Positions 16,521-16,537 of a stretch of 16,537 nt of DNA are shown here, piece by piece. The notes under the pieces were generated by a model that did no database searches, was not told the origin of the DNA, and saw only the letters and a program-made list of their open reading frames with translations. Each line of letters starts with the position of its first letter. Position 1 is the stretch's first letter. The stretch covers positions 1,782 through 18,318 of the forward strand of contig FN648523.1 in the NCBI GenBank assembly GCA_000310025.1, in the 5' to 3' direction. Source of the DNA: Ectocarpus siliculosus (Eukaryota; Sar; Phaeophyceae; Ectocarpales; Ectocarpaceae). The translations under genes were made by a program, and so were the position numbers.

Positions 16521-16537
16521 GGGGGGGGGGGGGGGGG
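16521..16537. repeat. terminal G17 run
   Basis: The window stops inside a run of at least 17 G. This may mark the edge of an assembled contig or a collapsed low-complexity tract. Confidence 0.8.

Noticed and set aside
1-16537. tRNA and rRNA genes
   Set aside because: I looked for TTCGA-type B-box and cloverleaf patterns and for conserved rRNA segments and saw none that hold together. A tRNAscan-SE or Infernal run would be decisive.

Overview
The window looks like nuclear DNA of a eukaryote with intron-rich genes. There are no bacterial-style operons, ribosome binding sites or long intact ORFs. Non-coding sequence dominates, with homopolymer tracts and simple repeats. The one confident gene is split into eight short exons by GT-AG introns of roughly 0.3 to 0.85 kb. 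That structure, the roughly balanced base composition, and a carbohydrate-type sulfotransferase would fit a stramenopile such as a brown alga, but this is inference; I cannot name the species.

The main content is a plus-strand PAPS-dependent sulfotransferase gene, reconstructed exon by exon between about 4683 and 9405. No single ORF shows it. The evidence is a chain of eight exons whose splice phases all fit, which together encode 364 residues. It carries the 5'-phosphosulfate loop PKSGTTWL, the 3'-phosphate-binding segment LRDPRDVVLS, a VMFYDDL strand and a C-terminal family tail ending at a stop. The true N-terminus is uncertain. An ATG at 4683 gives a soluble-looking start. An ATG ORF at 2077-2351 with a hydrophobic segment, a TATAAA upstream and a splice donor could instead supply a type II signal anchor across a 2.3 kb intron.

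Upstream (1-4600) there is a TATA-like box with a short 43-codon reading frame (482-610), a 3x18 bp repeat, a 45 bp direct repeat, and a 1.1 kb field of degenerate CTTCCATGGAAG palindromes (about 3009-4160). Downstream lies a probable decayed small LTR retroelement (9957-11072). It has matching CAGTC target duplications, a candidate primer-binding site, a polypurine tract, and two related but unequal LTRs. From 11.1 kb to the end I find no convincing gene, only diverged repeats, several hairpins, homopolymer runs, and a three-copy hairpin-bearing minisatellite (16305-16486) before the sequence ends in a G run.

I see no cluster of cooperating genes and no strong evidence for a new multi-gene system. 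The most useful points for follow-up are the hidden sulfotransferase with its start and alternative-exon questions, the LTR element, and the palindrome field.
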